Assembly (NCBI RefSeq): GCF_013314975.1
Contig: NZ_JABTYH010000003.1
Span: 124,001 to 188,000, forward strand
Origin: Pseudarthrobacter oxydans
Lineage (GTDB): Bacteria > Actinomycetota > Actinomycetes > Actinomycetales > Micrococcaceae
DNA length: 64,000 nucleotides
Reading direction: 5' to 3'
Part shown: positions 32,809-42,900 of the stretch, in pieces
How the letters are laid out: every line of letters begins with the position of its first letter
How positions within the stretch are numbered: the stretch's first letter is position 1
Made by a program: the position numbers and the translations under genes
Notes under the pieces: model-generated
What the model saw: the letters and a program-made list of their open reading frames with translations, nothing else
The model's database searches: none
Told to the model about the DNA's origin: nothing

Positions 32809-34059
32809 CTAGAGGCCGGTGGTCACGGCAAAGGCAAGCGCCTGCTCCGTGCTGCCGGCCACGGGGTGGACGTTGACCGGAGCCTCGGCGTCAGCCAGGA
32901 AGGCGCTGCCGCCCCTCGACAGCTGCAGGTCGCCCTTGGGCGAGTCCAGGTAGATATCTCCTGCCACCACGATGACCACGGCCGCCCCGGACTGCGCCAG
33001 CGGGACCGGGGCCGCGCCCGGCGCGAGCTCTATGCGCTGGAGCTGGAACTCCTCGAACGGCGGGCGGAACACTTCCTGGTCCAGGGCCGTCCGCTCAGCG
33101 GCCAGCATGGGCACCGCAACAGGCTGGAAATCAACGGTGCGGAGGAGCTCGGGCACATCCACGAACTTCGGGGTCAGGCCGCCGCGCAGGACGTTGTCCG
33201 AGGAAGCCATGACTTCCACGCCCAGGCCGTGCAGGTACGCATGGACATTTCCGGCCGGAAGATACACCGCTTCGCCCGGCGCCAGCGAGACACGGTTCAA
33301 CAGCAGGGAAATCAGCACACCCGGATCCCCGGGATACTTCTCGTTGAGGCTGATCACGGTTTTCAGCTCGGCCTCATGCGGGGCCAGGGCGGCTTCGGAC
33401 AGGAGTGCAGCCACCACCAGCGCCGTATCCTCGGCCACGGACCGGCCTCCGGTGATCAGGCGCTCGAAGGCGTTCCGGAGGGCCTGTCCCTCATCGCTTG
33501 CGGCGAGGTCCTCCTGCAGCTCTTCGACAAGGGCGGGGACGCCGGCTTCGCTGGAGCCACAGGCTGCCGCGACGTGCGCCAGGATCTCCCGCGTTTCCGC
33601 CACCGGGCGAAACCCGCACAGCGCCTCAAACGGGGTCAGGGCGAGGATCATCTCGGGTTTGTGGTTGTCGTCCCGGTAATTGCGGTTGGGGGCGCCCGCA
33701 GGCACCCCTTCCGCGTTCTCGCGGGCAAATCCGGCGCGCGCCTGCTCCAGGCTGGGGTGGACCTGCAGGGACAGGGGCTGGGCTGCGGCGAGGATCTTGG
33801 CCAGGAAGGGCAGCCGGGGGCCAAAACGGGCCACGGAGTCCGCGCCGAGGTAATGGTCGGGATCGCTGGAGATGAGGGCATCCAGCGCGGTCCCCGCCGG
33901 CCCGTCCCCGGGGACGCGGGCGGTGGACGGTGAATCGGGGTGCGCGCCGATCCACAGTTCGGCTTCCGGCCGGCCCGACTCGGGCCGGCCCAGGAGGGCC
34001 GCGATGGCCGTCGTCGAACCCCAGGCATAGTCGCGCAGGACGTTCTCAATCTCGTACAA
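32809..34059 (-). CDS. manA: mannose-6-phosphate isomerase, class I
   Basis: Zinc enzyme interconverting fructose-6-phosphate and mannose-6-phosphate, the entry to GDP-mannose and polyprenyl-phosphate mannose. Seen: DYAWGSTTAIAALLG at the N-terminus, LQVHPSLEQA and DDNHKPEMILALTPFEALCGF zinc/active-site motifs, and LPAGNVHAYLHGLGVEVMASSDNVLRGGLTPK. 416 aa. The frame begins with TTG at 34059, which fits the conserved N-terminus; no good ribosome site is seen. Confidence 0.94.
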   Translation of the reverse strand: MYEIENVLRDYAWGSTTAIAALLGRPESGRPEAELWIGAHPDSPSTARVPGDGPAGTALDALISSDPDHYLGADSVARFGPRLPFLAKILAAAQPLSLQVHPSLEQARAGFARENAEGVPAGAPNRNYRDDNHKPEMILALTPFEALCGFRPVAETREILAHVAAACGSSEAGVPALVEELQEDLAASDEGQALRNAFERLITGGRSVAEDTALVVAALLSEAALAPHEAELKTVISLNEKYPGDPGVLISLLLNRVSLAPGEAVYLPAGNVHAYLHGLGVEVMASSDNVLRGGLTPKFVDVPELLRTVDFQPVAVPMLAAERTALDQEVFRPPFEEFQLQRIELAPGAAPVPLAQSGAAVVIVVAGDIYLDSPKGDLQLSRGGSAFLADAEAPVNVHPVAGSTEQALAFAVTTGL

Positions 34060-34101
34060 AACCGGTTCCGTTTCCCTAGGTCTGCTGGATGAAGTGTGCG
34101 G

Positions 34102-35751
34102 CTACAGCGGCGTGCACTGGCCATTGGTTGCCACGAGCTCGGCGATGGCCTGTTCGTTGCCCTCGAGCTTGAGCTGGGTCAGCATCTCTTCCGTGATCAG
34201 CTCGCCGTCGGGCGTGGTGGTCACCGGAGTGAAGTCCGACGGCGCGGGTGACTGCTGCGCCCGGACGGCACCGGCGAGGGGGAAACTGCCAGCGGTTCGA
34301 GCGGCCGCGGCCTGGACGTGCCCCGGTGCGGCGCCCGCTTCCACCATGGCGTCGTCCTGCACGCCAGCCGCCTGGGCCGAAGACGCGGAAGCCAGCAGCT
34401 GGTCCACGCGGTCGTGGATCTGGTCGAAGTCAGGAACCGTGGAGAACGAGGCGTCGAAGTCGGGCGGGCCGATGGTCAGCCGTTTGATGTCCTGGCCCTT
34501 GGCCTTCATGGCAAGGTCCACGAAGCTGCCCAGCTGCGAGGAGGAGATGTTGGAGTCCACCACCTTGGTTCCCGCGTCGGCGATGTCCTCGAATTTTGCC
34601 AGCAGCGTGGCAGGGTCCAGCTGCTTGAGCATGGCCTGCTGCACGCACTGCTGGCGCTGGATGCGCGAGTAGTCGTCCACATACTCCCGCGACCGTCCGT
34701 ACCAGAGTGCCTGGTTGCCGTCGAGGGTTTGTTCGCCGGCCGGGATCCAGCCCAGCGGCATGCCGTGGGTCTGTGTGAAGTCGTCAAAGTAACCGCTCAT
34801 GGGAACCCATCCGCCGGCTTTGATCCTGATGCCGCCCATCGCGTCGATGAGCCTGGAGAAACCGTCCATGTCAACCAGGACGTAGGCCTGCACCGTGAGC
34901 CCAAGCGTCCCGGATACGGCTTCCAGGGTGGCCTGCGCGCCGGGGTCGGCCACGCCGGGGTACAGGTCGGCGTACTCGTTCGTCACCTCGGTGTTGATGG
35001 CATTGATCAGGCACTCGTCCCCGCAGTCGTAGCCGTCCGGGTAGATGGCCCGCATGGGGGAGTCCTCGCTGAACTGGGCGTTCTGCAGGTTCCGGGGCAC
35101 GGAGATGATGGCAGTCTGCCCCGACTTGGCGTCCACGCTGAGGACGGAAAGGCTGTCCGGGCGCCTCCCGGTGCGGTCCTCGCCGGCGTCCCCGCCCATC
35201 ATCAGGAAGTTGTAGCGGCCTTCAACGGGATCGATCGTAGGGCCGGAGGAGAAGATGCTCCCGATCGCATTACGCCCCACATTGAGCAGGTAGGCAGCAT
35301 AGCCAAGGGACCCGCTGCCCAGGACCATGGCCAGCACCAGTGCTATCCCCACTGCGGGCCGAGCCCGGGGTGCCAGCAGTGTGGGGCGGATGAGCCGGAG
35401 GGTGTTGAGGAAGAGCAGTGCCCAGGCAGCGGCCAGGGCTGCCAGCAGGATGACGATCACCAGGGAAGTGACGGGATGGGTGATGATGTTGATCAGCAGG
35501 GTCCGGTTGAAGAGCAGCAGGAGCACGGCGGCGGCCAGGGCAGCCCAGACGCCGAGAGTTACGCGCAGCGCGGCGCGGCCGAGTTTGCGGCTGCCCGCCA
35601 CCACCTGGGCGCTGCCCGGAACCAGGAGGGTCAACAGGATGAGGACAAAGGCCCGTTTCGTGCGCACCTGAGAGGATGCGCTGGCTGGGTAGCGCACCGG
35701 GTCGGTCATGGAGGAGCCTGGGGCGGCCTGCCGCAGTTTGCTGCTGGACAT
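34102..35751 (-). CDS. LytR-CpsA-Psr (LCP) family wall-polymer ligase
   Basis: Membrane phosphotransferase attaching lipid-linked glycopolymers to peptidoglycan. Seen: four predicted helices in residues about 30-155, then the extracellular LCP domain with GGDAGEDRTGRRPDSLSVLS (conserved Arg/Asp), ISVPRNLQ and the YSRIQRQQCVQQAML segment. A C-terminal region (about 460-549) is Ala/Pro-rich. The multi-helix N-terminus is a variant of the usual single anchor. It starts 9 bases after the purE stop; an ATG at 35709 is an alternative start. Confidence 0.9.
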   Translation of the reverse strand: MSSSKLRQAAPGSSMTDPVRYPASASSQVRTKRAFVLILLTLLVPGSAQVVAGSRKLGRAALRVTLGVWAALAAAVLLLLFNRTLLINIITHPVTSLVIVILLAALAAAWALLFLNTLRLIRPTLLAPRARPAVGIALVLAMVLGSGSLGYAAYLLNVGRNAIGSIFSSGPTIDPVEGRYNFLMMGGDAGEDRTGRRPDSLSVLSVDAKSGQTAIISVPRNLQNAQFSEDSPMRAIYPDGYDCGDECLINAINTEVTNEYADLYPGVADPGAQATLEAVSGTLGLTVQAYVLVDMDGFSRLIDAMGGIRIKAGGWVPMSGYFDDFTQTHGMPLGWIPAGEQTLDGNQALWYGRSREYVDDYSRIQRQQCVQQAMLKQLDPATLLAKFEDIADAGTKVVDSNISSSQLGSFVDLAMKAKGQDIKRLTIGPPDFDASFSTVPDFDQIHDRVDQLLASASSAQAAGVQDDAMVEAGAAPGHVQAAAARTAGSFPLAGAVRAQQSPAPSDFTPVTTTPDGELITEEMLTQLKLEGNEQAIAELVATNGQCTPL

Positions 35752-35760
35752 ACGCGCCGC

Positions 35761-36345
35761 CTAGCGGCCGCTCCGCAGGGCGCCGTTGCCGTCCGCAAAG
35801 ACCTCGCTGACTTTCTGCCGCAGGCTGGCACCCTTGCGGGCGGCAACCGCGTTGAGGTCTGCTGCGAAATCAAGGAGGTCCGCGCGAAGCGAAGCTGCGA
35901 GCTCGTCCGTGCCCGCAGCGAGCATCCGCACGGCCAGGAGCCCGGCGTTGCGGGCTCCTGCGATGGACACGGTGGCCACCGGAACACCGGCGGGCATCTG
36001 GACGATTGACAACAGGGAATCCATTCCGTCCAGGGTTTTGAGGGGGACGGGAACGCCGATGACCGGGAGCGGGGTGACGCTGGCCAGCATGCCCGGCAGG
36101 TGGGCCGCGCCGCCGGCCCCGGCGATGATGACCCTCAGACCGCGCTCGTGGGCTGTCTGCCCGTAGCGAATCATTTCGGTGGGCATCCGGTGGGCTGACA
36201 CGACGTCGGCCTCGAAGGGGATGCCGAACTCCGCCAGCGCGTCAGCCGCAGCTTCCATAACGGGCCAGTCAGAGTCGGATCCCATGACCAGGCCCACCAG
36301 CGGGGCGGCCTCCGAAGCGGTGGCGGGGGTGGTTGGGGCGCTCAT
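35761..36345 (-). CDS. purE: 5-(carboxyamino)imidazole ribonucleotide mutase
   Basis: Second half-reaction of purine AIR carboxylation: converts N5-CAIR from PurK to CAIR. Seen: [30 protein letters not shown] with the catalytic His, [14 protein letters not shown], and [15 protein letters not shown]. 194 aa includes a short C-terminal extension. It overlaps purK by 4 bases, with GAGGAGAAG upstream. Confidence 0.95.
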   Translation of the reverse strand: MSAPTTPATASEAAPLVGLVMGSDSDWPVMEAAADALAEFGIPFEADVVSAHRMPTEMIRYGQTAHERGLRVIIAGAGGAAHLPGMLASVTPLPVIGVPVPLKTLDGMDSLLSIVQMPAGVPVATVSIAGARNAGLLAVRMLAAGTDELAASLRADLLDFAADLNAVAARKGASLRQKVSEVFADGNGALRSGR

Positions 36346-37538
36346 GACTTCTCCTCGAAAGTGCTTGGCGGTTCTTCTGCCGGGGCCCGGCCGTCGCGGA
36401 TGATGCTGGCAACCATCGTGGCACGTCGGCGGACGGAATCAACGTCTGCAGTGGATGAACCCACCAGGTTCACATGGCCGATCTTGCGGCCCGGCCGGAC
36501 GGACTTGCCGTAGCAGTGCACCTTTGCGGCAGGTTCGCTGGCAAGCGCCATCGGGAAGGCGGAGAACAGGTCCTGGTTGTCGCCGCCCAGGAAGTTCTTC
36601 ATCACCACCACGGGGCCGAGGACATCGGTGGCGCCCAAGGGAAGGTTCAGAACCGCCCGCAAGTGCTGCTCGAACTGGCTTGTCACCGATCCGTCCTGCG
36701 TCCAGTGCCCTGTGTTGTGGGGGCGCATGGCGAGTTCGTTGATCAGGAAGCCGGCACCGACGCCGGGGGTCTCAAAGAGCTCAACGGCCAGCACTCCCGT
36801 GACGCCAAGTTCGGCGGCAATGCGCAGGGCGGCGTCCTCTGCGGCAGCAGCGACCTCCACCGGGATGTCCAGGGCGGGGGCTATAACTTCATCACACACA
36901 CCATCCACCTGGATGGTGTGGACCACCGGCCAGGCGCGGGCTTCGCCGTCGGGTGTCCGTGCAACGAGTGCTGAAAGCTCCCGGGTGAATTCCACTTTGG
37001 CCTCGGCGAGGAGGGGGCTCATGGCGTCAAACCATTCGGATGTCCCGGCAGCTTCTTCTGCGGAGGCGACGATCCTGACACCCTTGCCGTCGTACCCGCC
37101 GCGCGGCATCTTCAGCACAACGGGCCAGCCTGTTTCCTCGCCGAAACTGACCAGGGCCGCCACGTCCGGCACGGAGGCCCAGGCCGGGTTGGGAAGCTCC
37201 AACCGGTCGATCGCGGCACGCATGACCAGTTTGTCCTGCGCGTTCACGAGTGCGTCAGGCCCGGGCTGGACGTTGACGCCGGCGTCCTGCAGCGCGCGCA
37301 GGTGGTCTGTGGGGACGTGTTCGTGGTCAAAGGTCATAACGTCCAGGCCTTGGGCAAAGTCCAACAGCGTCTGCAGGTCCTTGTAGTCGCCCACCGGCGA
37401 GGAGGACACTGCCGAGACGGCCGAGACGTCGTCCCCTTCGGCGAGGACACGGAGTTCGAAGCCGAGGGCAGTTGCGGCAGGGGCCATCATTCGGGCAAGC
37501 TGGCCGCCGCCAACTACGCCTATTACTGGAAAAGTCAC
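36342..37538 (-). CDS. purK: 5-(carboxyamino)imidazole ribonucleotide synthase
   Basis: ATP-grasp enzyme making N5-CAIR from AIR, bicarbonate and ATP. Seen: [16 protein letters not shown] at the N-terminus, [14 protein letters not shown] (ATP binding), and [17 protein letters not shown]. The start is moved to GTG 37538: minus-strand TAGGCT lies seven bases upstream and the family N-terminus begins there, giving 398 aa. Operon purK-purE, possibly including the LCP gene. Confidence 0.94.
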   Translation of the reverse strand: MTFPVIGVVGGGQLARMMAPAATALGFELRVLAEGDDVSAVSAVSSSPVGDYKDLQTLLDFAQGLDVMTFDHEHVPTDHLRALQDAGVNVQPGPDALVNAQDKLVMRAAIDRLELPNPAWASVPDVAALVSFGEETGWPVVLKMPRGGYDGKGVRIVASAEEAAGTSEWFDAMSPLLAEAKVEFTRELSALVARTPDGEARAWPVVHTIQVDGVCDEVIAPALDIPVEVAAAAEDAALRIAAELGVTGVLAVELFETPGVGAGFLINELAMRPHNTGHWTQDGSVTSQFEQHLRAVLNLPLGATDVLGPVVVMKNFLGGDNQDLFSAFPMALASEPAAKVHCYGKSVRPGRKIGHVNLVGSSTADVDSVRRRATMVASIIRDGRAPAEEPPSTFEEKS

Positions 37539-37545
37539 ATGGGCC

Positions 37546-37551
37546 AGCCTA
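37546..37551 (-). promoter_or_regulatory. -10 box of leaderless purK
   Basis: Minus-strand TAGGCT, seven bases, then GTG at 37538. Confidence 0.5.
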
Positions 37552-37711
37552 CCGAAGACCGTCCGGTATCCCGCGTTCCGGTCCGGCGGGCCGGGAGTAT
37601 TTCGGGTGCCGGGCCACCCCTCTCCGCCGGTCGGGAAGGCTGCCTCACAGGTTTGGGGGCTAAAATGGCCTACGGCCCAATGGCCCACAGTTCACACAGC
37701 CATGGAGGGCC

Positions 37712-38287
37712 ATGTTCACCACACTTGCAGACCGTATCCGGGGGCTCGCCTCGCTGTTTTGGCGCGAAGTGGCCAAGTTCGGAGCCGTGGGCGGTGTGGC
37801 CTTCGTGATCGACAACGGTCTCACGTACTACCTGATGCACGGCCCGATGACCGACAGCGAGGCCAAGGCGCGGTTCGTTGGCGCCTCCATAGCCACGGTC
37901 TTCTCCTGGATCGCCAACCGTCTCTGGACCTTCCGGCACCGCCGGCAGGCCAACGTTCTGCGCGAATTCCTGATGTTCGTCCTGATCAACGGGATAGGCA
38001 TCGGCATCTCCACGGGCTTCACCGCCCTCGCAAAATACGGGCTGGGCATCACGGACAAGAACATGTTGTTCCTGGCCGGCGTGGCGGGCATTCTGGTGGC
38101 TACCGTGGTCCGCTTCTTTGCCTACCGGTTCCTGGTGTTCAACCAGGAACTGGACCAGGAACCGGAGTTCTCCCACGACCACGAGCTTATCGAGCGCCAC
38201 CACCACCACCACCACAAGGGGCAGGGTTCCGGCGTGGAGCACGAAGCGGAGCGCGAGCCTTCGACGGACGGCCGCGCCAAGCCATAG
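37712..38287 (+). CDS. GtrA family membrane protein
   Basis: Four-helix membrane protein (191 aa) of the GtrA/DPMS-flippase group, linked to transfer of polyprenyl-phosphate sugars across the membrane for cell-surface glycosylation. Seen: REVAKFGAVGGVAFVIDNGLTY, IATVFSWIANRLWTFRHR and VATVVRFFAYRFLVF. The tail holds six consecutive His plus acidic residues, a possible metal-binding patch. GGAGGG precedes the ATG. In this window it could work with PMT or the GT2 protein; that is inference. Confidence 0.86.
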   Translation: MFTTLADRIRGLASLFWREVAKFGAVGGVAFVIDNGLTYYLMHGPMTDSEAKARFVGASIATVFSWIANRLWTFRHRRQANVLREFLMFVLINGIGIGISTGFTALAKYGLGITDKNMLFLAGVAGILVATVVRFFAYRFLVFNQELDQEPEFSHDHELIERHHHHHHKGQGSGVEHEAEREPSTDGRAKP

Positions 38288-38335
38288 CACTGGACGGCCC
38301 GGGGGCGGGGGCCAGGCTGGAAGGCTCCCGCTTCC

Positions 38336-39034
38336 CTAGCTGCCGTGAATGCGCTCCGCCGTGAGGAGCTTCCCGGTCAGCGCCACCTCCGGATGCGTCA
38401 TGACCACCGATCCACCGTGCTGCCAGGCGCCCAAGGCATTGGACAGCGCGCCTTCCAGTCCGTTCCCGGCTGGAATATGAAGGCGTACGCCGTCGTCGTG
38501 GCGGGCGGCGAAACTGCTGAGCAGGTCCTGGTGCGAGTGCGCCCGGCCATCGCCCGCCACGACGGCGCACCCTGAAGGATCAGGCTCGGCGTGCGGCATG
38601 AAGACGTCTCCATGGGAGCGGACCTCGGCAGCGTAGTCCAGGTAGCCGGCGGCAAGCGCACCCGGCCACCGCATGGCCAGCGCGGGCAAGGCCACGGCGA
38701 TGACGGCGTCGTATTTCCCTTCCACTGCCTCCGGATCCGCGGTGGCAAGGTAGTCCGCAGCACCCCCGTCAAGGACGGTTTGCAGGCCCACCTGCCAGGC
38801 GGCCAGTGCCCAGACCATGGACTTCCAGTGCGCGGGCAGGTCCATGCGCAGCCGCATGCCGGGCATGGCGTCCAATTCGTCCTGGAGCAGGTTGCTCGTC
38901 TTGGCAACCCAGTTGTCCAGCACCCTGCCGGAGAGCTCCACCCGCTCATCGTCAGGGCCGTACCACGTGAGACGGGGAGCCGTTGAATTGCCCGATCGGA
39001 GCGTTGACATGAGTTCAGATAGCGGGTTGCCCAT
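38336..39034 (-). CDS. TIGR03089 family protein
   Basis: Actinobacterial protein (232 aa) resembling a truncated adenylate-forming enzyme: it keeps an N-terminal region like acyl-CoA synthetases (TWYGPDDERVELSGRVLDNWVAKTSNLL) but no AMP-binding P-loop or C-terminal domain. Function unknown. It usually neighbours whiB2-like and LCP genes. Start chosen at ATG 39034, preceded at six bases by CAGGAT, a weak -10, with a CRP-like site about 92 bases upstream. Confidence 0.8.
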   Translation of the reverse strand: MGNPLSELMSTLRSGNSTAPRLTWYGPDDERVELSGRVLDNWVAKTSNLLQDELDAMPGMRLRMDLPAHWKSMVWALAAWQVGLQTVLDGGAADYLATADPEAVEGKYDAVIAVALPALAMRWPGALAAGYLDYAAEVRSHGDVFMPHAEPDPSGCAVVAGDGRAHSHQDLLSSFAARHDDGVRLHIPAGNGLEGALSNALGAWQHGGSVVMTHPEVALTGKLLTAERIHGS

Positions 39035-39118
39035 GGCACCATCCTGCCACCGGCGGCGGGGCCAGTCACGGTCGACGTCGGCCCGGCCCGGCCGGTGGAG
39101 CCTGCCCGCGCAACGCCG

Positions 39119-39134
39119 AGTGATATTTATCACA
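39119..39134. promoter_or_regulatory. CRP/GlxR-like palindrome in the TIGR03089/whiB gap
   Basis: AGTGA-N6-TCACA matches the CRP/GlxR consensus at 9 of 10 positions and contains the perfect palindrome GTGATA-TT-TATCAC. Its centre is about 92 bases before the predicted TIGR03089 start and about 230 before that of whiB. Confidence 0.5.
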
Positions 39135-39320
39135 GCTGATACTCAGCCTGCTTGCCATTTCGCGTCGTTGCAGGTATTTTCCGCGCCGTTGATGGCGATT
39201 TGGGCCGTTGCCCGGCGGGCTTCGGAGTTCGCTGCGGGCCGCGCCGTGTCCGCATAATAAATTCCCGGGCGTGGCGTACGCCGCGTTCGCCATCCGGAGT
39301 GATTATTATCCGGCGGCGGC

Positions 39321-39349
39321 TTGACTCGTCCTAGTTACACACGTGTAAT
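39321..39349 (+). promoter_or_regulatory. whiB promoter (-35 TTGACT, -10 TGTAAT)
   Basis: TTGACT, a 17-base spacer, and TGTAAT form the best housekeeping-type promoter in the window, about 90 bases before the whiB start. The surrounding 39035-39436 gap is AT-rich for this genome and otherwise holds no ORF I would support. Confidence 0.65.
39335..39348. promoter_or_regulatory. palindromic operator in the whiB promoter
   Basis: TTACAC-AC-GTGTAA is a perfect 6+6 inverted repeat covering the spacer end and the -10 hexamer. A bound protein would exclude RNA polymerase. Confidence 0.45.
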
Positions 39350-39436
39350 TAGATAACTAAAGGCAACTGCGTAAATGCCGGCACACAACCGAGTGCCGCG
39401 TATCCAGGCAGTAGCTGCAAATCAGGAGGGTCGCCG

Positions 39437-39970
39437 ATGGGGCAAGCAGAGCGTATCCAGGAAGATGCCGTCGTAGCCGGTCAGGCAACGGCAAAGTACC
39501 GTGCCCGGGGGGTGCCGAGCGATTGGTACGTGGACCCCGCCGATCCTGATGCTGCCGACCGGTACAACAGGAACGCGCGCGGCATCCTGGAGGACCAGGC
39601 CACTGCATTCCTCGCTGCCCACGAAGCGCTGCTTGACGGTGGCCCGGAGGCGGAGGACGACCTCGACCCGCCCATGGAACTGGCGGCCGGTGGCGCAAGC
39701 CAGCCGGTGTGGATTGGGCTTCCCTTCCAGCAGGACTTCGATGACGAAGGTGAACTGGGCTGGCAAACTGATGCCTTGTGCGCCCAGACGGACCCCGAGG
39801 CATTCTTCCCTGAAAAGGGCGGCTCCACGCGGGATGCGAAAAAGGTCTGCGGGGCCTGCAACGTGCGCTCGCAGTGCCTCGAATACGCGCTGGCAAACGA
39901 CGAACGGTTCGGCATCTGGGGAGGCCTTTCCGAGCGTGAACGCCGGCGGCTTAGGAAGCGAGCAATCTAA
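39437..39970 (+). CDS. whiB2: WhiB-family iron-sulfur transcription factor (WhiB2/WhmD-like)
   Basis: [4Fe-4S] regulator that binds the primary sigma factor; WhiB2/WhmD members control septation and cell division. Seen: four cluster cysteines C115, C138, C141 and C147 (spacing C-x22-C-x2-C-x5-C), the GIWGG turn at 159-163 and a basic C-terminus RRRLRKR. It has a long acidic N-terminal extension (about residues 1-105), so 177 aa is well above the 80-130 usual. AGGAGGG lies 7 bases before the ATG. It is followed directly by the GT2 gene. Confidence 0.93.
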   Translation: MGQAERIQEDAVVAGQATAKYRARGVPSDWYVDPADPDAADRYNRNARGILEDQATAFLAAHEALLDGGPEAEDDLDPPMELAAGGASQPVWIGLPFQQDFDDEGELGWQTDALCAQTDPEAFFPEKGGSTRDAKKVCGACNVRSQCLEYALANDERFGIWGGLSERERRRLRKRAI

Positions 39971-39999
39971 TTCACCAGGATGTTCATGTCACTGCCGTT

Positions 40000-42900
40000 G
40001 TGGTCGCCCACAACGGCAGTGCCTATCTGCCCAGGACACTTGCAGCCCTGGCGGGCCAGACCCGGCCCGCGGACTACGCAATCGGCGTTGACGCCGGATC
40101 ACGGGACGACTCCAAAGTCCTCCTGCAGCGGGCCCTGGGCGAAGCCAACGTCCTCAGCCAGCAGCGCGCCAAGGGCGGCATGGGTGCGGCGGTTTCCGCC
40201 GGCCTGGCCGAACTGGCCCCTTGGCGGGGGAGCGCGGCCCCGGACAAAGCGGAGTGGGTCTGGCTGCTCCATGATGATGCTGCACCTGCGCCGCAGGCAC
40301 TCGCCGAACTGCTCAGCGCTGTGGAGCGGGCGCCGTCTGTCACGGTCGCAGGGTGCAAACAATTGGACTGGCACGAGGAACGAAAGCTTATCGACGTCGG
40401 CCTGTCCACCAGCCGGTGGGCCGAACGGCTCACCCTGATCGATGCCGACGAACTCGACCAGGGGCAGTACGACGGCCGCAGTGACACCTTCGCCGTCAAC
40501 TCCGCCGGCATGCTTGTCCGCCGTGACATCTGGGAGCAATTGGGCGGTTTCGATCCTGCCCTGCCCGGCAGCGGCGACGACGTTGACTTCTGCTGGCGCA
40601 ACCGGCTGGCCGGGCACCGCGTCGTCGTGGTACCCGCGGCCCGCATGTTCCATGTTGCGCACCGGCCACACGCACTGGGCAACGCGGCGGCGGCCCGGAA
40701 GGCCCAGGTCCACCTGCGCCTAAAGCATTCGCCACCATGGATGGTGCCGGTCCACGGGGCCGGGGCGCTCCTGGGCAGCATTTTCAGGCTCGTGCTGAGC
40801 ATCCTGGTCAAGGACCCTGCGCATGGCCTGTCACAGGTGGTTGCCACCTGCGCGGCCCTCGGACGGCCCCGCGCAGTGGCGAGGGCACGCAGCAGCGCCC
40901 GCCGGACCCGGCGCATCCGCCGGTCCGTGATCCGCAAGCTCCAAACCCCCAGGCGCGAGGTCTGGAGCCACCGGCGGTCCCTGATGGAGGCGCTCGGCTC
41001 GGACACTTCCCCGTCGGACGAGCTTGAACAGGATCCGTTGGCGCACCAACCCACCGGGGATGCCGCTGACGACTTCGCGGCCTTGGCCACGGCAAAGCGC
41101 GGATGGGTGGGCAACGGCGCCCTGGCTGCGGTCATCGTTGCGTCCGTGGCGTCGCTTCTGGCCCTGACCGGGCTCTTCCGCGCCGACGCCGTATCCGGCG
41201 GTGCGCTCATCCCTGTCGCTGCCAACCTCGCCGACATCTGGCACCATGCTTCCAGCTGGTGGATCACCCTGGGGGCAGGGCTACCCGGCAGGGGAGACCC
41301 CTTCGGCTATGTCCTGTGGATCCTCGGGGTCCTGGGCGGAGGCGACGCCAACCCGGCCATGGCGTGGCTGCTCCTGCTCGCCACGCCGCTTTCCGGGCTC
41401 ACGGCATGGTTCGCCGCCGGCGGACTGACCGTCCGCCGCCGGCTCCGGCTGGCCGCCGCCCTCCTGTGGGCTGCAGCACCCGCACTCCAGGTCGCGCTCA
41501 ACCAGGGCAGGGCCGGAGCTCTGATTGCCCACATCATGCTTCCGCTGGTGGTCCTGGCGCTGCTCCGCGCCACCGGCTCAGCAGTGGGCCACGGCCGCTT
41601 CACGCTGCCTTCCCCTTCCGAGGCCCGTCCTGGCGAGAGGCCCCCCGTCAGGCCCGGTATCAACGGCACGCCATCCTGGACCGCCGCCGCGGCAGCCGGC
41701 CTTGCGCTGGCAGTTGTTGTGGCGTCGGCCCCTTCACTGTTGGTTCCGGCCACCGTGGTAGTCGTGCTCTGTGGCCTCCTGCCCGGACGCCGCGGCCGGA
41801 CGGCCTGGTGGGCCCTGCTGCCCGCCGCGGCCCTGTTCATTCCTTTCGGACTCTCCGTCCTCGACAGGCCCCGGGCCTTACTGGCAGACCCCGGCCTCCC
41901 GCTTGCCTTCGACGCAGCGCCGCTGTGGCAGCAGCTCCTGGGCCAGCCGCTGCGTTTTGACCCGCAGGGCGGCCTCACAGGGCTTCCGTCGTTTACCGGT
42001 GGGGCGGTACCCTGGGCCCTGGTGCTGGCACTCCTGGTCGCAGCCCCGGTGCTGGCGCTGGCCGTCGCCGGACTGGTGGTACCCGGGCACCGCGCCGCCA
42101 TGGCGAGGGGTTTTTGGGTGGCCGGCATCCTTGCCCTTGCCGGCGGCTGGCTGGCCGGCCACGTGGCCACCGGCATCAACGCCCAGAACCTCGTGACCCC
42201 GTTTACCGGCCCGGCCGTGTCCGCTGCGGCCTTCGCCCTCCTGGCGGCAGGCATCCTGGGAGCGGAGCATCTCCTGTCCATGGCGCACAGGGGAGCGGCC
42301 AGCGGCAGCGCCAAGCGCCGGGCAGCCCTCCGGTCCGCCACCGCCGTCGGCATGGTCATCCTGCTTGCGGGACCCCTGGCCGGAATGGCTGCATGGTCAG
42401 CCCAGAACCTGTTGCGCCCCGCCACGGCCGCCGCCGCCCCCACGGGGACCGCCTCTCCGGGCGCCGATGCCGCAGGCAGGCAAACACCCGACGCCGCCGG
42501 CCAGCTCGGAACCCCCCGTCTGGTGGAACCCACCAACCCCCGCACCCTGCCTGCCACGGCCATTGACCGCGGAACAGGGCCGGAACAAACACGCACCCTG
42601 CTGATCAGTACGCGGGACAACGGGACATTCGACGCCTCACTGATGCGCGGCGCCGGAACCACCCTGGACAGCCTCTCCACGATTGCCGCCGCTCGGAACA
42701 TCATCGGAAGCCCGGGTGCCGAGACCATTCGCGACGACGACGATGTCACCGCGGCCGTGCGTCGCGTCGTGGCAACGGTCGTCGCCGGCCAGGGCGTCGA
42801 CCCCCGGAACGACCTCGAACAGCTGGGCGTCGGGTTTGTTGTCCTCCGCTCCGCTGACACAGCTGCCCAGCTGACGGCCAGCCGGATGGACGCGGTACCT

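Noticed and set aside
38200..38217. Hexahistidine run as possible vector or tag contamination
   Set aside because: The codons are embedded in a native, acidic C-terminal tail of a continuous GtrA gene, without linker, protease site or vector sequence.
39335..39348. Exact BldD box in the whiB promoter
   Set aside because: Half-sites fit but the centre has two bases where the BldD consensus has one, so it is reported only as a palindrome.
39375..39476. A 33-codon ORF starting in the whiB leader and overlapping the whiB start
   Set aside because: It lacks a well-spaced ribosome site and most of it lies out of frame inside whiB; likely chance.
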